From assembly GCA_900315255.1 (NCBI GenBank), contig OMYH01000011.1, positions 1 through 52,027 of the forward strand: 52,027 nucleotides of DNA. Direction: 5' to 3'. This DNA comes from an uncultured Eubacteriales bacterium. GTDB lineage: Bacteria > Bacillota > Clostridia > Oscillospirales > Acutalibacteraceae. The translations under genes and the position numbers were made by a program. Below are positions 1 to 7,699 of this stretch, piece by piece. Numbering within the stretch: the first letter of the stretch is position 1; every line of letters begins with the position of its first letter. The notes under the pieces are model-generated. The model did not search any database and was not told the DNA's origin. It worked only from the letters and a program-made list of their open reading frames with translations.

Positions 1-38
1 GATGTGCGGCGATTAATGTTGTTTCTGATTATGTCGGG

Positions 39-295
39 CGGAAATACAAGCAGGCGTGTGCCTGCCACTGCGTGACATCTTCTCCTCAAGGAGAAGACTA
101 TGTTATGCTTCTTCCCGAGAATTATATAACACAGCATGATTCCACATAATAAGTTTATTTCTAATCGCCAATCATGAGGGGGCGGCGTGTGCCCGGCACT
201 TTACTAAGTCGTTACCCGCAGTAAAGCTTCTACGCGGAGAAGAATTACGTATCAAAGAAAGCATGACGGAAATACCCGCAGCCGTGCGGCTGCCA
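39..295. repeat. Two copies of a short hairpin repeat
   Basis: The 9-mer CGGAAATAC occurs at 39-47 and 267-275. Each copy is followed two bases later by a 6-bp stem with a GTGT or GTGC loop: GCAGGC/GCCTGC at 50-65 and GCAGCC/GGCTGC at 278-293, both then followed by CA. The stems differ in sequence but both pair perfectly, so the difference is compensatory. Between them are two related palindromes, at 80-97 and 227-242 (CTTCT...AGAAG). No gene is visible here. It could be a REP-like intergenic repeat. Confidence 0.5.
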
Positions 296-342
296 TGAGT
301 CTCACCTCCCCTAAGGACTGTAAGTTATATGAGATAATTGGA

Positions 343-514
343 AGAAACCCGCATGGAATCAGGGGTTTTTCAATTTTCTCATGGTGAGACAATTGGGAGA
401 TTTTATGAGATTCATGAGAATAATGTGACTTTGTCATCAATTGTCTCACGTGAAAGAAGGTTGAGAAAATTGAATAGACCCGCATAGAATCAGGGTTTTT
501 CTCAATTGTCTCAT
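343..514. repeat. Direct and inverted repeats of a TGAGACAATTG motif
   Basis: An 11-mer TGAGACAATTG lies at 385-395, and its reverse complement lies at 438-448 and 503-513. In addition, a block containing ACCCGCATNGAATCAGGG followed by TTTTT is present twice (about 346-370 and 477-500), and each copy can fold into a weak ACCC/GGGT hairpin. The only reading frame over this block has no recognisable product or ribosome binding site, so I treat 1-725 as non-coding. Confidence 0.5.
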
Positions 515-711
515 TTAAAACATTGTGATAATTCCATGTCCTGTATTAGCTCAAAGTCTATAATAATAAAAAACACGCTGCTGTAAGGCATTAAAAACAA
601 ACGTCGATATCCCCCTCCTCGGTAGGTGCTTCTGCTTTGCAGAGGTGTCCGCCGAAGCAACCCTTTACCTCCATTAAAAGTATGTCGTAAGTTCTAATTG
701 AGAATCAGAAT

Positions 712-753
712 AAAGCAAAAAAGAAACGGTACAAGAAACAAATCTTGTACCGT
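712..753 (-). terminator. Rho-independent terminator of the CHAP-dockerin gene
   Basis: A perfect 11-bp stem (726-736 pairs with 743-753, 6-nt loop) is followed on the minus strand by a T-rich run (complement of 712-725). It lies 65 bp past the stop codon of the minus-strand gene. Confidence 0.85.
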
Positions 754-818
754 GATCTTTTAGATTAAATTGTATGTCTGTTACTGCATTGATAGTCTTA
801 TCTGACTGTCATTTGCGG

Positions 819-1850
819 TTAAGAAACCTTAAATCCCGTTGCTGCTTCAAGAATCGCAAGTGCGTCATACAGGTTAACTTCACCATCTCTGTTGTAGTCA
901 GCGTTGATGAATGAAAAATCTCCAACATTTGCACCTACGAGATAACGCTGAATGTAGAGTGCGTCTATTGCTGTGACCTTTCCGTCCTTATTGACATCAC
1001 CGATCAAGAATGTAACGTCGGCTTCTTTGTCTTCCTTAACGTCAGTTTCTTCGTCCTGCTCGTCAAGTGCTTCTACCTGTGAAAACTCTGCTTCGCTCAC
1101 TGTTTCGTCAGCGATCTCGGGTTCCTCGGAAGCTGTATCCTCATAAAATTCTGTTTCTTCTGCTGTGCTGTCAGCGTCCTCTTCAGCTTCGCTGTTCGCT
1201 TCGTCGTCAGCAACATACTCATCTTCGCTCACGTCATCGTTGTCCTCGTAGCTTACATCAACTACCTCGGGTGTCTGCACACTTCCGCTTGCATATGTAT
1301 AGTCGGGTGTTGCATAGCCCAGAATGTCACCGTAGCTCAAAGGATAACTAACATTGTAAACAGCCTCGCAGTAGTTTCCCTCAATGGAGTAAACATTGCT
1401 GTCGTCTGAGCCTGTTACAAGTCCGACATGATAAATATCACCGTATGATGAATAGAAGATCAGGTCGCCTGCCTTCGGAGCATAGCTTCCGCTGTACTGG
1501 AATCTGCCCTGAGAAATAAACCAATCGGCTCCTGCCGAGCAAAGTGCAAACTTCGGGAATGTAGATGTGTCCACTCCTGCCTGATCTGCACACCAGGATA
1601 CAAACATTGCGCACCAGTCGGAGTTCGGCAGACCGTACCAATCACCGTACTTGGTGTATCCGTCATATCCCTCACTGTAGCCAACCTGCGTCTGAGCAAT
1701 ACCTACTATATCCGACGCCTGATCGCCTGAATTATAATGTGTATTCTCATACGTTGCTGCGACAGAGATACCTAAGGCGGCAAAAGCCAATGCAGCGATT
1801 AAAGACATACATACCACTAATCTAAGTGCTTTCTTGTTTTTTAATACCAT
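819..1850 (-). CDS. Secreted CHAP-domain amidase/peptidase with C-terminal dockerin
   Basis: A secreted cell-wall-type hydrolase that can probably dock onto a cellulosome/amylosome-like scaffold. The start at 1850 is chosen over the longer frame (1985) because it begins a classic signal peptide (basic MVLKNKK, then a hydrophobic stretch to about residue 31). A CHAP domain follows (about 45-225), with catalytic Cys80 in DWCAMFVSWC and His141 in IYHVGLVTG. Next comes a long Asp/Glu-rich linker (about 235-280). The C-terminus is a two-repeat type I dockerin with calcium loops starting GDVNKDGK and ADYNRDGE. CHAP domains usually cleave peptidoglycan stem or cross-bridge peptides. A dockerin on such an enzyme is less usual than on a glycoside hydrolase. 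Monocistronic, with its own promoter and terminator. Confidence 0.88.
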   Translation of the reverse strand: MVLKNKKALRLVVCMSLIAALAFAALGISVAATYENTHYNSGDQASDIVGIAQTQVGYSEGYDGYTKYGDWYGLPNSDWCAMFVSWCADQAGVDTSTFPKFALCSAGADWFISQGRFQYSGSYAPKAGDLIFYSSYGDIYHVGLVTGSDDSNVYSIEGNYCEAVYNVSYPLSYGDILGYATPDYTYASGSVQTPEVVDVSYEDNDDVSEDEYVADDEANSEAEEDADSTAEETEFYEDTASEEPEIADETVSEAEFSQVEALDEQDEETDVKEDKEADVTFLIGDVNKDGKVTAIDALYIQRYLVGANVGDFSFINADYNRDGEVNLYDALAILEAATGFKVS

Positions 1851-1909
1851 TGGGTATTCACCGTCTTTCCGGAAGTCACTCTTCCATGATTTTGTATTTC
1901 TACGCTTAT

Positions 1910-1939
1910 ATTGTACCACATATTTGGTAAAAAAGTAAA
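1910..1939 (-). promoter_or_regulatory. Sigma-A promoter for the CHAP-dockerin gene
   Basis: Minus strand: -10 TACAAT (1910-1915) and a weak -35 TTTACT (1934-1939) with an 18-bp spacer, about 55 bp upstream of the chosen start codon. The promoter lies inside the longer open frame, which argues against the upstream start at 1985. Confidence 0.55.
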
Positions 1940-2399
1940 TTGGTGAACTGCACAAATTCAAATTGTTACAACCGCCAAAGGACATTGCTTCACTGCATTA
2001 AACTGTCCGTTTATCCGCTATTCATGCGGCTTTCACGGATTGTTTTTTCGATATAGGAATTATTTTTGTTCGATTATTTAACACAATTATTACAATTTCT
2101 TAAAAACAATAACAAAGTTTTTCCATTATTTTTTAACAGTTTTTTAACAATTGTGAACTATCCTCACTTTTCTTTTTTATCCTTAGCAAAGCGGCGGGTA
2201 AAAATGCACAAAGAAAATTAGTTTATTTTATACACCTGCCATTTATTATATAATTAGAATTTAACAAATATTTCGTTTTTTGTTGATTATTATCTAATTA
2301 TATAAAATCGTGTTGTAACAAATTTTCCGACTGCTCCTAACCGATGGGTAATACAGCACAATTTCCCTGACTTATCGTTTATCCTGCTGTCATCGGTAT
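1940..2399. other. AT-rich intergenic region without genes
   Basis: No coding frame is visible. The region is very AT-rich with many T/A runs. A long imperfect inverted repeat with arms ACCGATG/CATCGGT (about 2340-2397) lies just past the antiporter stop and may act as a weak transcript end, but it lacks a T-run. Confidence 0.5.
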
Positions 2400-3725
2400 T
2401 TACCTATCCGGTACGGAAGTGTCATTATCTCCGCTCTTAGCAGCCACGGACACATAGTCCTCTGCGTTAACGTTGAGATGAGGCTCGACAGAGTGATCTT
2501 TCAGCATTACCTTCAGAAGTATCGGACATAGTACCGAGGTAGTTATGATCAGCATGATCGTTGCGAACAGAGGGTCTATTCCCAGAAGGCTGCCGTCTGA
2601 GTTATACAGTATCAGCCATGCCGCCGTCGAATACACCGCAAGCGCAACCTCGCCCCTGGCGATCATGCCGCAGCCGACTGCCACGGAATCCTTCAGGCTG
2701 AACTTCACCATCTTTGCAACAGACCCGCAACCGATGATCTTAGCTATAATACCCACAAAGACAAATGCTGCTGCGAACCATATATCCTCGGGTCTGAAGT
2801 TGCTGAAATCGGCGCTTATTCCGATAAACGCAAAGAATATCGGGGAGAATATCATATATCCGTTGACGAGTATCTTTTTATCGACAAACTTTGTATCGCT
2901 CAGACCGCTGAGCATAACTCCGGCCATGTATGCGCCCGTGATAGCGGCGATACCGAAGAACTCCTCCGCACAGAATGCATACACGAACGCCATCGACAGC
3001 GCAAAAATGCTTGTGCGTCTTTTGTGCGGGTACTTTTTCGAGATCCATCTAAAGATAATTCTCATAACAATGCCCAGACCGATTGAGAACAAGAAGAAGC
3101 CTGCCGCCTTCAGAAGCGTCACAACAGGGTTGCTGCCGCCGCCGAGAGATGTTATAAGGCTGAGAACAATAATTCCGATAACGTCATCTATTATTGCGGC
3201 GCTGAGGATCGTTGTGCCGAGCTTCGTGTTAAGCTTGCCAAGCTCACGCAGCGTTTCTACCGTGATTCCGACACTCGTTGCGGTAAGTATCGCTCCGACA
3301 AAGATAGCATTCATCAGCTTGCCTGTATTGCCGAACGTTTCCGGGATTCCTCCCATAAAAAGGGCTGCCGTCAGTGTTCCCAGTCCCAGCGGCATAACTA
3401 CACCTGCAAGGGCGATCATGCTTGACGCAAACCCGCTCGTTTTCAGATCGTTGAGGTTGGTTTCAAGACCGCTCGAAAACAGGATCAGAATAACGCCGAT
3501 CTGTGAGAATGTTTTCAGCACGTCCATTTCGATCTCAGTCGGATTGATTATTCCGTTGAACGGTATCGGTATCTGCGAAAATATCGCAGGTCCGATAAGC
3601 AAGCCTGCGATAACCATGCCTGCCACCTGCGGCAAGCCAAGCTTTCGTGTGAGCATGCCGAATGCTTTCGTAGAAAACAGAATTACAGCAAGATAAAACA
3701 CTATCCTGAGTACATCGAATTCCAT
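2400..3725 (-). CDS. Kef-type cation:proton antiporter (CPA2 family)
   Basis: An integral membrane monovalent cation/H+ exchanger of 441 residues, a normal length for a stand-alone membrane domain. There are about 12 hydrophobic segments. The family signature of paired acidic residues is present (AAIIDDVIGIIVL), as is the N-terminal LGLPQVAGMVIAGLLIGP motif typical of the Na_H_Exchanger fold. A short charged tail follows the last helix, and there is no TrkA-N/KTN regulatory domain, so it is not a complete KefB/KefC. The start at 3725 has an AGAAGAG ribosome site. It has its own consensus promoter. Ion specificity (Na+ or K+) cannot be read from sequence. Confidence 0.9.
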   Translation of the reverse strand: MEFDVLRIVFYLAVILFSTKAFGMLTRKLGLPQVAGMVIAGLLIGPAIFSQIPIPFNGIINPTEIEMDVLKTFSQIGVILILFSSGLETNLNDLKTSGFASSMIALAGVVMPLGLGTLTAALFMGGIPETFGNTGKLMNAIFVGAILTATSVGITVETLRELGKLNTKLGTTILSAAIIDDVIGIIVLSLITSLGGGSNPVVTLLKAAGFFLFSIGLGIVMRIIFRWISKKYPHKRRTSIFALSMAFVYAFCAEEFFGIAAITGAYMAGVMLSGLSDTKFVDKKILVNGYMIFSPIFFAFIGISADFSNFRPEDIWFAAAFVFVGIIAKIIGCGSVAKMVKFSLKDSVAVGCGMIARGEVALAVYSTAAWLILYNSDGSLLGIDPLFATIMLIITTSVLCPILLKVMLKDHSVEPHLNVNAEDYVSVAAKSGDNDTSVPDR

Positions 3726-3828
3726 ATCAAACTCTTCTTTCTATAACAAAAAATTGATCGGTGCCGTGAGTCTGAGCATGATATTTTTTTAATACTGCTC
3801 TTCTCCGACACGATCTTCGGTAACTTCC

Positions 3829-3857
3829 ATTATACACTTTAAGACGCATTTCGTCAA
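3829..3857 (-). promoter_or_regulatory. Sigma-A promoter for the antiporter gene
   Basis: Minus strand: TTGACG (3852-3857), 17-bp spacer, TATAAT (3829-3834), about 105 bp upstream of the antiporter start. The position indicates that the short frame at 3727-3963 is leader sequence, not a gene. Confidence 0.8.
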
Positions 3858-3952
3858 TTATCTTCTTTGCTGCCATGCGGTGATTCGACACAAAAAGCCA
3901 ACGGTCGGCTTTTCCGATCGTCGGCTCTTCTATACATATTATATATATTCTG

Positions 3953-4246
3953 CTACTCGACAAATGCGTTCAGTTTTCTGAGGTTCTTGCTTGCAGCACT
4001 GATGTGTCGTGATACGGTAGACTTATTGAGTCCCGTTTTCTGTGCGATCTCGCGCATTTTGAGATGATCAAAGTAATACATCGTCAAACACTCTCTCTGA
4101 CGTTTTGTCAATGTATAGCCGATAGCACTGCGAACCATAGCTTTCATCTTTTTAATATCTGTGCGGTTGTCCTCACCCTTTGAGTACATACTGTTTGCAT
4201 ACATCTTTTCAAATTGTTCATCAAGCGAATAAGTTGTTCTTCTCAT
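3953..4246 (-). CDS. Small sigma-70 region 4-like HTH protein
   Basis: A 97-residue DNA-binding protein. The C-terminal half (about 45-92) has the region 4 / LuxR-type helix-turn-helix layout: LTKRQRECLTMYYFD, then MREIAQKTGLNKSTVSRHI. There is no region 2, so it is not a complete sigma factor. Such proteins are common as sigma-like regulators in phages and integrative elements. The ATG at 4246 is preferred over GTG 4255 because AAGGGAG lies 10 nt upstream of it. It overlaps the end of the upstream gene by 26 bp, so the two are translationally coupled. It may be left over from a mobile element. Confidence 0.75.
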   Translation of the reverse strand: MRRTTYSLDEQFEKMYANSMYSKGEDNRTDIKKMKAMVRSAIGYTLTKRQRECLTMYYFDHLKMREIAQKTGLNKSTVSRHISAASKNLRKLNAFVE

Positions 4247-4487
4247 GTGCTTCACGCTCCCTTAGCTCCTGTTTCCTGATCTCTTTTCCCCTCTGTTCAA
4301 GAACCACCATCGTTTTCAAACATTCAAGCTTCATTGCATAAAGTATTCGCCCGCTTCTCTCGTTTTCCGAACGCTCTTCTGCCGTCTTGAATCTCCTCGG
4401 TTTGCTGTTCTCCTTGATAATGCTGTCTAACTTGTCTGCCTGCTCACGGTACTGTAATGCGCAGTCCAGATAATCCTGATATGTCAT
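4221..4487 (-). CDS. Hypothetical small charged protein coupled to the sigma-like gene
   Basis: An 88-residue, helical, highly charged protein (MTYQDYLDCALQYREQADKL; many Lys/Arg/Glu) with no membrane segment or signal. I chose the ATG at 4487 because of the strong AGGGGAGG site directly upstream, rather than the longer frame at 4508. The family is not recognised with certainty. Size, composition and pairing with a sigma region 4-like gene are like phage regulatory pairs of the DUF1492 kind, but that is inference. It starts about 45 bp from the small inverted-repeat element at 4531. Confidence 0.65.
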   Translation of the reverse strand: MTYQDYLDCALQYREQADKLDSIIKENSKPRRFKTAEERSENERSGRILYAMKLECLKTMVVLEQRGKEIRKQELREREAHEKNNLFA

Positions 4488-4530
4488 AGCTGCCTCCCCT
4501 TTTTTCATGCTCTTGAAATATGAGATTATA

Positions 4531-4597
4531 ATTAAGGAGACACTGATTAAATTTGGTGCTCAGTCCGAAGGACGTGATTTAATCAGTGGTTCCTTAA
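4531..4597. repeat. Small inverted-repeat element (MITE-like)
   Basis: AAGGAGACACTGATTAAAT (4534-4552) is mirrored by an inverted copy at about 4577-4595 with two mismatches, 24 bp apart. A 23-nt stretch covering the left arm recurs exactly at 35355-35377, so this is a dispersed repeat. The copy here seems to be an internally deleted form made of two terminal repeats. Confidence 0.65.
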
Positions 4598-4842
4598 AGA
4601 CATATACTCCGACTTTTTTCCATATTGACCTATCCCCCGAATATCCCGACACGATCATATCTTTCGTGCAGGATAATTCAATTTTCGGAGTTTTATGCCC
4701 TTAATTAATAACTTAACACACTTTTATAAAAAAATCAAGCTGTTTATTAGATTTTTTCACACAATTAATGTGTTATTTACAATTTGTACCATAACACGGA
4801 CATTTAGAAAGACACTTCAAACAGCACTGTATTCAAAAAAAA
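4598..4842. other. Intergenic region, no gene seen
   Basis: AT-rich sequence between the repeat and the terminator. The short plus-strand frame crossing 4507-4704 has no ribosome site and runs through the repeat, so it is not called. Confidence 0.5.
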
Positions 4843-4866
4843 ATCGGACAGCCTTGACTGTCCGAT
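4835..4866 (-). terminator. Rho-independent terminator of the DUF5684-like gene
   Basis: A 9-bp perfect stem ATCGGACAG/CTGTCCGAT (4843-4851 with 4858-4866), 6-nt loop, followed on the minus strand by eight T residues (complement of 4835-4842). Confidence 0.9.
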
Positions 4867-4888
4867 GATTTCTCGACAATTTCTTAAC

Positions 4889-5509
4889 TTAGAAACCGTT
4901 ATTGTTCTGATTGTAGTTATTCTGTCCGTATGGCTGCTGAACATTCTGCTGAGAATAGGGATTCTGCTGCGGAACATTCTGCTGTGTGTAAGGTGTCGGC
5001 TGCTGATTTGATGAATAGTAGTTGTTGGGGTCATAGTTATTGTTAGCCTGCATACCGGGGTTGAAGCCCTGCTGCTGGGGATAACCGCCCATGTTGTTGT
5101 AGCCTGTGCCATAACCTGCGCCATAACCTGCGCCAAATGCAGGGTTGCCGAGATAAACACAAGATGAATTGAATGCAAGGATCGGGTAGAAGACAAACGG
5201 AAGGAATATAAGTCCGACTGCGTATCCGCCGCCCTTACCGAAAGCCTTTGCAAGTCTGATGCACATCATAACTGCAAAAACAATATTTGCTATAGGAACT
5301 AATGCGAGCAAGAAAAACCAACCGCTTGAAAACACGAGCTTCGTCATAGTATAGGAATTATATAACGGAACTATTGACTTCCAGCCTGCCTCGCCTGCTT
5401 TCTGGAAAATTTTCCAGTAGGATACGAGCAAAAGAACGATGATCGCCAAATAAATAATAGTGACTATCGGGCTGCTTTCATTTGTACTGTAATCATAAGA
5501 ATACTCCAT
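4889..5509 (-). CDS. DUF5684-like multi-pass membrane protein with Gln/Asn/Gly-rich tail
   Basis: 206 residues. The first 125 hold three to four hydrophobic segments, including a segment near 14-34 and the family-like stretch WKIFQKAGEAGWKSIVPLYN. The rest is a low-complexity cytoplasmic-type tail rich in Gly, Tyr, Asn and Gln (GAGYGAGYGTGYNN, then PQQ/QQN repeats). The membrane part resembles the DUF5684 family, annotated in many Clostridia and sometimes mislabelled as signal peptidase I. I see no catalytic Ser/Lys pair, and the function is unknown. A strong ribosome site GGAGG precedes the ATG. Monocistronic, with a clear terminator. Confidence 0.75.
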   Translation of the reverse strand: MEYSYDYSTNESSPIVTIIYLAIIVLLLVSYWKIFQKAGEAGWKSIVPLYNSYTMTKLVFSSGWFFLLALVPIANIVFAVMMCIRLAKAFGKGGGYAVGLIFLPFVFYPILAFNSSCVYLGNPAFGAGYGAGYGTGYNNMGGYPQQQGFNPGMQANNNYDPNNYYSSNQQPTPYTQQNVPQQNPYSQQNVQQPYGQNNYNQNNNGF

Positions 5510-5591
5510 AAAAATACCTCCTTAAAATAAAGAAATGCAACAACTACATCTTCATTATACAGGTAAATTTAACTGTTGTCAACATTTACAA

Positions 5592-5751
5592 ATAAATAGT
5601 TCCGGGCAACCGCATGAACAAATGACATAAATATGATTATTTTGTGGCATATTTAACCTTATTGTGCCCCCTCTCCGCTGAGAGAAACTTTAATTATCGT
5701 TTTAACAACATAATAAGTTACATTTTCATGCGGTTGCCCTGATAAATAGTT
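5592..5751. mobile_element. 140-bp MITE with 17-bp inverted repeats and 10-bp target duplication
   Basis: GGGCAACCGCATGAA (5604-5618) and its perfect inverse (5725-5739) bound a non-coding interior. The match extends to 17 bp with one mismatch (5602-5618 / 5725-5741). The decamer ATAAATAGTT lies directly outside on both sides (5592-5601 and 5742-5751) as an exact direct repeat, as expected for a target-site duplication. It has no reading frame, so it would depend on a transposase elsewhere. Confidence 0.85.
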
Positions 5752-5774
5752 TTGATTGAGCATCTCACTAAACC

Positions 5775-5810
5775 GCAAAAGAAAAGCAGCCCCGATTACA
5801 GGACTGCTTT
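5775..5810 (-). terminator. Terminator of the sugar ABC operon
   Basis: Minus strand: AAAGCAGTCC ... GGGGCTGCTTTT hairpin (5783-5810) followed by TTTTCTTTT. It lies 26 bp past the stop codon of the second permease gene. Confidence 0.85.
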
Positions 5811-5835
5811 ATTATGATAATATAAATACTATTAA

Positions 5836-6780
5836 TTATCCCTTTACTGCGCCGGATACAACACCCTCGATAATATATTTCTGCGCCACCAGATAGAATA
5901 TGATTATCGGGATAATTGCAAGCACGAGCATTGCCATCATAGCGCCCATATCCACTGAACCGAATCCGCCCTTCAGATACTGAATTGCGATCGGCACCGT
6001 CTTATACTTTGTCTTATCAAGAACAAGCGACGGGAGAAGGTAGTCGTTCCAGATCCACATTGCTTCGAGAATAGCTACCGAAATACAGGTAGGCTTCAGG
6101 ATAGGCATTACTACCTGGAAATACGTCTGTATCGGGTTGCAGCCGTCGATCATGGCGGCTTCTTCGATCTCTATGGGTATTGATTTTGCAAATCCACAGA
6201 ACATAAATACCGCCAGTCCTGCGCCGAATCCGAGGTAAACCACGATGATCCCTATAGGGTTGCCAAGCTTCAGATAGTCGGCTGTTTTAGCCAGTGTAAA
6301 CATAACCATCTGGAACGGTACTATCATTGAGAATACGCACAAATAGTACATACACTTCGAGAACAAGCTGTTCACTCTTGTGATATACCAGCCGCACATC
6401 GACGTGCAGAGGATAATCACAATAACAGAACCGACTGTTATTATCAAAGAATTGATAAATGCCGAGGTAAATCCGATTTTTTCCATACCCGAGGTATAGT
6501 TGAAGAAAAGCGGATCAACGATAGTTTTGGCATTCGGCAGTGAGAACGGATTCTTATTGATGTAAGCCTTTCTCTTGAACGAATTGATAATTACAAGCAG
6601 GATCGGAATAACATATACAACGGATATAAGCGAAAGCACAACTGTCCATAATCCCGAGTAAGGGGATTTTCTGCTGCTGTCACCGTGCGACTTCTTCTTT
6701 GCACTCTCCCTGACCAGCTTAGCGATCTCGGGAGGCAGCTCGTCGCCCTTTTGCAGGGTAGTTGGTACATATTTAGCCAT
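5836..6780 (-). CDS. CUT1-type sugar ABC transporter permease (MalG-like)
   Basis: The second permease subunit of a carbohydrate ABC importer, 314 residues and six membrane segments. The conserved EAA loop that contacts the ATPase is EIEEAAMIDGCNPIQTYFQV, about residues 207-226. The hydrophilic N-terminus (about 45 residues) is somewhat long for MalG relatives. The start ATG overlaps the stop of the upstream permease gene (TAATG), with GGAGG upstream, so the two are translationally coupled. No ABC ATPase gene is present in the operon. CUT1 importers of this kind often use a shared MsmK/UgpC-type ATPase encoded elsewhere. Confidence 0.93.
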   Translation of the reverse strand: MAKYVPTTLQKGDELPPEIAKLVRESAKKKSHGDSSRKSPYSGLWTVVLSLISVVYVIPILLVIINSFKRKAYINKNPFSLPNAKTIVDPLFFNYTSGMEKIGFTSAFINSLIITVGSVIVIILCTSMCGWYITRVNSLFSKCMYYLCVFSMIVPFQMVMFTLAKTADYLKLGNPIGIIVVYLGFGAGLAVFMFCGFAKSIPIEIEEAAMIDGCNPIQTYFQVVMPILKPTCISVAILEAMWIWNDYLLPSLVLDKTKYKTVPIAIQYLKGGFGSVDMGAMMAMLVLAIIPIIIFYLVAQKYIIEGVVSGAVKG

Positions 6781-7625
6781 TACTGCTGAACCTCCTTCCT
6801 ATGTGTGAAGAAAAGCTGTGCTATGGCAAGCGCTCCAACGATAAGGAAGAACATAACAGCCTTCGCCTGACCTATACCCTCAAATCCCGCTCTTCCGTAG
6901 AACGTGTTGTAGATATTAAGTGCAAGCAGTTCCGATTTATTGGACGGCGCACCGTTTGTGAGCGCAAGGTTCTGGTCAAACAGCTTAAACGAATTGGTGA
7001 GCGTAAGGAATGTGCAAATAGTGATTGAGGGCATTACCATCGGCAGGATAACCTTCGTAAGCACCTGTCCGTTTGTTGCTCCGTCTATCCTTGCTGCTTC
7101 AAGCAGCTCGCCGGGAACGTTCTGAATTCCCGCAATATAAATGATCATCATATAACCGATCTGCTGCCAGTTCATCAGTATGATCATTCCCCAGAATCCG
7201 TTCGTGGCACTGTATGTAAGCGTCTGTCCGAAATGGGCAAGTATTCCGTTAAGAATCAGCTGCCAGATATAACCGAGAACGATACCGCCGATAAGGTTCG
7301 GCATGAAGAATACCGTTCTGAAAAGATTGGTTCCTCTAATACCCTTTGTGAGCAGCATCGCTACAGCAAAGGCAAGCACATTGATCGTTACAACAGAAAC
7401 CAATGCAAATAATGCAGTGTACCACAAAGCATGTCTGAACTCTCCGTCCTTAAACATATCTTTAAAATTGTCAAGACCCACCCACTGCGCATCGGTTACG
7501 GTCGTGAATTTACAGAACGAGAGGTATATACCCATGCCGAACGGAACTAAAAATCCGATTATAAACGCTACTAAGGTTGGCAACGCAAAAAGCGGAAAAT
7601 ATAATCTTAAAACTTTTTTATTCAC
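6780..7625 (-). CDS. CUT1-type sugar ABC transporter permease (MalF/UgpA-like)
   Basis: The first permease subunit, 281 residues, six predicted membrane helices, with the EAA loop ELLEAARIDGATNGQVLTKV in the last third. The start is GTG at 7625, supported by GAGGGG about nine bases upstream. It forms a heterodimer with the product of the downstream, overlapping permease gene. The gene follows a DUF815-type AAA ATPase gene, so the usual binding-protein/permease/permease order is interrupted. Confidence 0.93.
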   Translation of the reverse strand: MNKKVLRLYFPLFALPTLVAFIIGFLVPFGMGIYLSFCKFTTVTDAQWVGLDNFKDMFKDGEFRHALWYTALFALVSVVTINVLAFAVAMLLTKGIRGTNLFRTVFFMPNLIGGIVLGYIWQLILNGILAHFGQTLTYSATNGFWGMIILMNWQQIGYMMIIYIAGIQNVPGELLEAARIDGATNGQVLTKVILPMVMPSITICTFLTLTNSFKLFDQNLALTNGAPSNKSELLALNIYNTFYGRAGFEGIGQAKAVMFFLIVGALAIAQLFFTHRKEVQQ

Positions 7626-7699
7626 TCTGATCTTCCCCTCTTGTCAGCCTTTATATAAGTACGGCAATCACCGAAAAAGGTAACTTTTCACAAACAAGC

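Noticed and set aside
252-485. A 77-residue minus-strand frame near the window start
   Set aside because: It is made up largely of the TGAGACAATTG and hairpin repeats, with no ribosome site or known product.
2545-3696. A 383-residue plus-strand frame
   Set aside because: It lies antisense to the antiporter gene, shows no domain pattern and has no ribosome site. The minus-strand product is a clear membrane transporter.
3727-3963. A 78-residue minus-strand frame between the sigma-like gene and the antiporter
   Set aside because: The antiporter promoter (TTGACG-17-TATAAT) lies inside it, the start has no ribosome site, and the sequence has no recognisable pattern.
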